Assembly (NCBI GenBank): GCA_003427395.1
Contig: BFEA01000240.1
Coordinates: 2,203,554 to 2,223,906, forward strand
Direction: 5' to 3'
Source: Chara braunii
Lineage: Eukaryota > Streptophyta > Charophyceae > Charales > Characeae
DNA length: 20,353 bases
Shown here piece by piece: positions 17,805-20,353 of this stretch (positions are counted from its first letter, which is position 1; every line of letters starts with the position of its first letter). The position numbers and the translations under genes were made by a program. The notes beneath the pieces are model-generated. The model ran no database searches and was not told the DNA's origin. It worked only from the letters and a program-made list of their open reading frames with translations.

Positions 17805-18136
17805 CACCGTGTTCGCGTTTGGAGGCGAACGCAAACAAGCGCCCAAAACCCTCAAAACGCGAACATAAAAAATATTTGAAAAAAAAAAAGTACTCAAAAA
17901 AATCTGAAAAAATATATGTTATGTACAATAAGAATACAAGCAACTTTTGCCTTGGAGTCATGTTGAAATTCGTAGCCAATCATGAGTTAAAAATCAAAAA
18001 CCGAAAATATATATATATATATTTATTTTTATTTTTTACGAAAAAAATTATGTTCGCCTGAACATGTTTGTGAGCTGTTCGCGAACGTGCGAACACGTCC
18101 TCGCAAACGTGAAGGGGCGCGAACACATTCGCTGTG
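17805..18136. mobile_element. Candidate hAT-type MITE (332 bp, non-autonomous)
   Basis: The ends are CACCGTGTTCGCG on the left and, reverse-complemented, CACAGCGAATGTGTTCGCG on the right. They share CA.../...TG termini and a GTGTTCGCG core offset by 6 bp. Flanking 8-mers are CTACGTAG (17797-17804) and CTATGCAG (18137-18144), matching at 6 of 8 with two transitions, the size of a hAT target duplication. Several GTTCGCG or CGCGAAC motifs lie near both ends, as expected of subterminal transposase sites. The interior is AT-rich and has no transposase. Confidence 0.55.
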
Positions 18137-18173
18137 CTATGCAGATTATTAATATTATTAATAAAAAATGAGC

Positions 18174-18174
<1 letters not shown>

Positions 18175-18234
<60 letters not shown>
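18175..18234. repeat. (TG)30 microsatellite
   Basis: Thirty uninterrupted TG units lead into copy 2 of the TG-linked repeat. Confidence 0.95.
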
Positions 18235-18237
<3 letters not shown>

Positions 18238-18300
18238 GGGGTGTGTGAAACACGGCTAACCCATAAAGTATGGGACACTTGTCATTGCTGTTATGTCCAT
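18213..18300 (+). repeat. TG-tract repeat, copy 2, with CCCATA hairpin
   Basis: After the TG tract comes TAGGGGGTGTGTGAAACACGGCTAAC and a hairpin CCCATA-AAG-TATGGG (18260-18274). Relative to copy 1 the fourth stem pair is A-T in place of G-C, so the stem is preserved by paired changes. TTGCTGTTATGT follows here, whereas in copy 1 the same 12-mer precedes the TG tract. Confidence 0.6.
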
Positions 18301-19689
18301 TGTGAGAAACAGAAAGCATGATTAGGTACAGGAACATTCAACACAACATATGTTAGGTTATGAGGAGCAAGTTAGAATGGTTAAAATTAGTGGGTTAGTA
18401 TGGGTTAGGAAAGGGTAGTAGAACCCAACCATAGGGGGGGTGCACGCCTTAAAGCGCACTTTTCGCTGCTTAGCACCCATAGCAGCTCATCAGAGGGATA
18501 GTCTCAGGCTCCTATTAGGTAGAAGGGGTGTTATGTTAGAGGATACGACAATTTAGACACATAGACAGGTTATTAGCTTACCTGGAGGTGAAACGCTTGC
18601 TAAGATGCGGCATCTTCGACTGTAGCCATTGCCTCCTGACGGTCTTGTCTTACCGCTGCCCGAAATACCGCTCGTAGCACATATGCTAGAGCATGCGTTA
18701 GCTCACGGGCATCCAATGCTCAATTAGCGATTGTCTGGTCGTACAACCGAGTATGGAGAATTACTCGTCTTTCCGGCAGAGGAGGGAGGGGGTTGAGGTA
18801 GAAGGAAGATGGAGCGCTCAGTTGGCAATGGCGTAGTGCAGCTGGAGAGAATAGGATTGTTGTGCAACACAAAAGCATTCGTTGACGTATCCAGCAGGGA
18901 TAGGTTTGTTTGCGTGAGCCATACTATGTAATATAGTTGTAATCTACTTGGATGTTTGCAGGGAGGTGGTGGTAGCGTGATGTACATCATCCGGGAAGGT
19001 TTGCTAGCGGGCATTGTACGGTGTGGGGGTTTGCGGCGTATTACGGGTTGTGTGTGTGTGCTTGCAGCCACTATGTGTGCGCGTGTTCAGAATGAATGGT
19101 GGGAATGGCGTTTTAGCATACGTTTGATTATTTTTGGTGGTGTTTAAGGTTATGGTGTGTAAGGTGTGTGCGTTTTGTCTTTATGTAACATGCCACGCCT
19201 TTGGGAGGTGGGCCAGATCCTAGGTAGTTTGTCGAGTTAGTCGCGATCTCAGGTTCATTAGTCGTTTAGTGTATTGGTCGTACACTGGACTATGGCGCGC
19301 GTGGTGCTTTTATCTTAATCGGGAGATTTTGTCTTTAGCACGTTGTTGGTGTTGCTTCGTCTGATTTGCTTCGTTGATTGTCATGTAGTGAAGAGCATGC
19401 CGTATAGTGAAAACGATGTGTCTTTTCGTTTTTGGATGTAGTGTTATTTGCAGTTTTATTATATATATATTTTTGGGGGGTTACTTAGTCTCATATTCGT
19501 ACCCGTATGGCGTGTGGAATCGTATACATTATGTTGGTTTTAGCAGGGTAAGTCGTCCAGTTATGCGTGCTTTTTTGTTTGCCATTATTGTTTCAATATC
19601 TTTGTCTTATATAAAGTATTTTTAACTTTTATTAATATTTTATTATAATTTTATTTATATATATTTTTATTACTACAGTAAAAACAGTA
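18301..19689. other. About 1.4 kb without recognised genes or repeats
   Basis: Composition is mixed and low in obvious repeats. A minus-strand frame (18724-19071) and plus-strand frames (18956-19147, 19407-19625) have no recognised domain or compositional sign of coding. A short AT-rich stretch closes the region (19620-19680). It may be unique intergenic DNA. Confidence 0.4.
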
Positions 19690-20110
19690 ATTTTAGCTTG
19701 CCCGATCGGACGTCCAGACCCCCCCTGACCGTCCGGGACTGTTCGGTCGGACGGTTGGGCGGATGTCCTCCCGGGACAGTCCGTCGGATTGACCGGAAAA
19801 ATATGTTGGGCGCTTCTTAGGGGGCGGGGGGGGCTTGAGCGGGGACCGGGCACAGGCGAAGCGGGGTGGGCCAAGATAATTTTTTTCCGAGGCCGGTAGG
19901 GCCTCGGAATCCGAAATTGAAAAAGGCCCGATCTGGGCCGTCAGATCTTCAAGATCGACGGACCAGATCGGGCCGAATTCAAATTCGAATTCGCGTCTGG
20001 TGCAACCGTCCCTCACGCGCAACTTCGCCCCGCCCCGTCGTTGGAGTTCGGCGTTGCAGTTTGCCGAGCTCCAGCCGCGGCCGCCCGCCACCCGCCGTCG
20101 CTTGCGACCC
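19690..20110. other. GC-rich segment dense in inverted repeats
   Basis: Perfect short stems include ACCGTCCG/CGGACGGT (19728-19755) and CCGAGGCC/GGCCTCGG (19887-19907), followed by the long hairpin at 19925-19974. GAATTC occurs twice around AAATTC (19976-19992). A minus-strand frame of 139 codons spans it, but the protein simply mirrors the palindromes and I do not support it as a gene. The GATCTGG..CGTC.GATC type of sequence is reminiscent of promoter-near repeats in flowering plants; this is an impression only. Confidence 0.5.
19925..19974. repeat. Near-perfect 22-bp inverted repeat
   Basis: Left arm 19925-19947 and right arm 19953-19974 pair with one mismatch and one bulged A, around the 5-nt loop TTCAA. 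The outer arms are GGCCCGATCTGG and CCAGATCGGGCC. As RNA or cruciform it would be very stable. Confidence 0.85.
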
Positions 20111-20142
20111 ACGAGCCATCACCCGCCTGCGCCAGGTCAGTT

Positions 20143-20353
20143 ACTTCCCTTCCTCCTCCTCCTCCTCCTCCTCCTCCTCCTCTTCCTCCTCCTCCTCCTC
20201 CTACTCCTCTTCCTCCTCCATCGTGGGGACCTTTTCCTCCTCCTCCTCTTCCTCCTCCTCCGATTCCTCCTCCCCCCCCTCCTCTTTCTCCTCCTCCTCC
20301 TCCTCCTCCTCTTCCTCCTCCTCCTCCTCCTCCTCCTCCTCCTCCTCCTCCTC
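20143..20353. repeat. Interrupted (TCC)n microsatellite at the window edge
   Basis: TCC units, with CTTCC and CTACTCC interruptions and one non-repeat break at 20217-20233 (CCATCGTGGGGACC), run to the last base. The array continues outside the window, so its length is unknown. The opposite strand is an all-purine GGA tract. Confidence 0.95.

Noticed and set aside
16713-18300. TG-linked repeats as terminal inverted repeats of one transposon
   Set aside because: Both copies have the same orientation, and no inverted copy was found in the window.
18724-19071. Minus-strand open frame of 115 codons
   Set aside because: No recognisable domain and no compositional or contextual support.
19693-20112. 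Minus-strand open frame of 139 codons
   Set aside because: It covers a palindrome-rich GC segment; length is explained by high GC and the protein has no domain.

Overview
This window is eukaryotic, repeat-rich DNA. I find no host gene that I can support: no bacterial operons or ribosome binding sites, and no convincing intact open reading frame. It holds decayed LINE retrotransposons, several tandem repeat families, tRNA-like sequences, poly(A)/poly(T) runs, microsatellites and a candidate hAT-type MITE. The LINE has a DUF4283-like plus zinc-knuckle first ORF, and a second ORF of APE endonuclease, reverse transcriptase and a terminal CX2C...HX4C (zf-RVT-like) domain. That layout is typical of L1-clade elements of the green plant lineage, so a streptophyte host is the best guess. 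The species cannot be named from this sequence.

Layout. 1-1860: two tRNA-like sequences, a 95-bp duplication around an N, and a 147-bp duplication. 1857-2390: minus-strand 3' part of an ORF2 from a second, diverged LINE. 2536-3165: a 93-bp tandem array. 3225-3388: the first block of a ~50-bp satellite, fused to an ORF2 C-terminal fragment. 3541-4290: inverted LINE 3' ends, tandemly repeated. 4440-5600: dispersed degenerate repeats with several N. 5880-7227: AT-rich, then mixed sequence without genes. 7228-7904: the 3' end of a second plus-strand LINE with a poly(A) tail. 7905-8200: satellite block 2. 8201-15300: one long LINE copy (ORF1, ORF2, 3' UTR, A12). 15301-15482: a short A17-ended segment. 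15483-16265: satellite block 3. 16500-18300: very AT-rich DNA with microsatellites and the MITE candidate. 18300-19690: nothing recognised. 19690-20110: GC-rich DNA full of inverted repeats. 20143-20353: a (TCC)n tract that runs off the window.

How the parts relate. The long LINE is dead: at least fifteen in-frame stops, three frameshifts, and an endonuclease lacking its C-terminal catalytic motifs. Three things stand out. (1) Satellite blocks 2 and 3 remain in exact 53-bp phase across the whole LINE, which points to a near-blunt insertion into one array. (2) All LINE 3' ends here share a 6-bp stem, 7-nt loop hairpin whose closing pair changes in a compensatory way (A-T or G-C). It is followed by a second stem-loop and usually by poly(A), and it is a candidate recognition signal for the reverse transcriptase. 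(3) ORF1 has a long C-terminal region that I do not recognise from known LINE ORF1 proteins.
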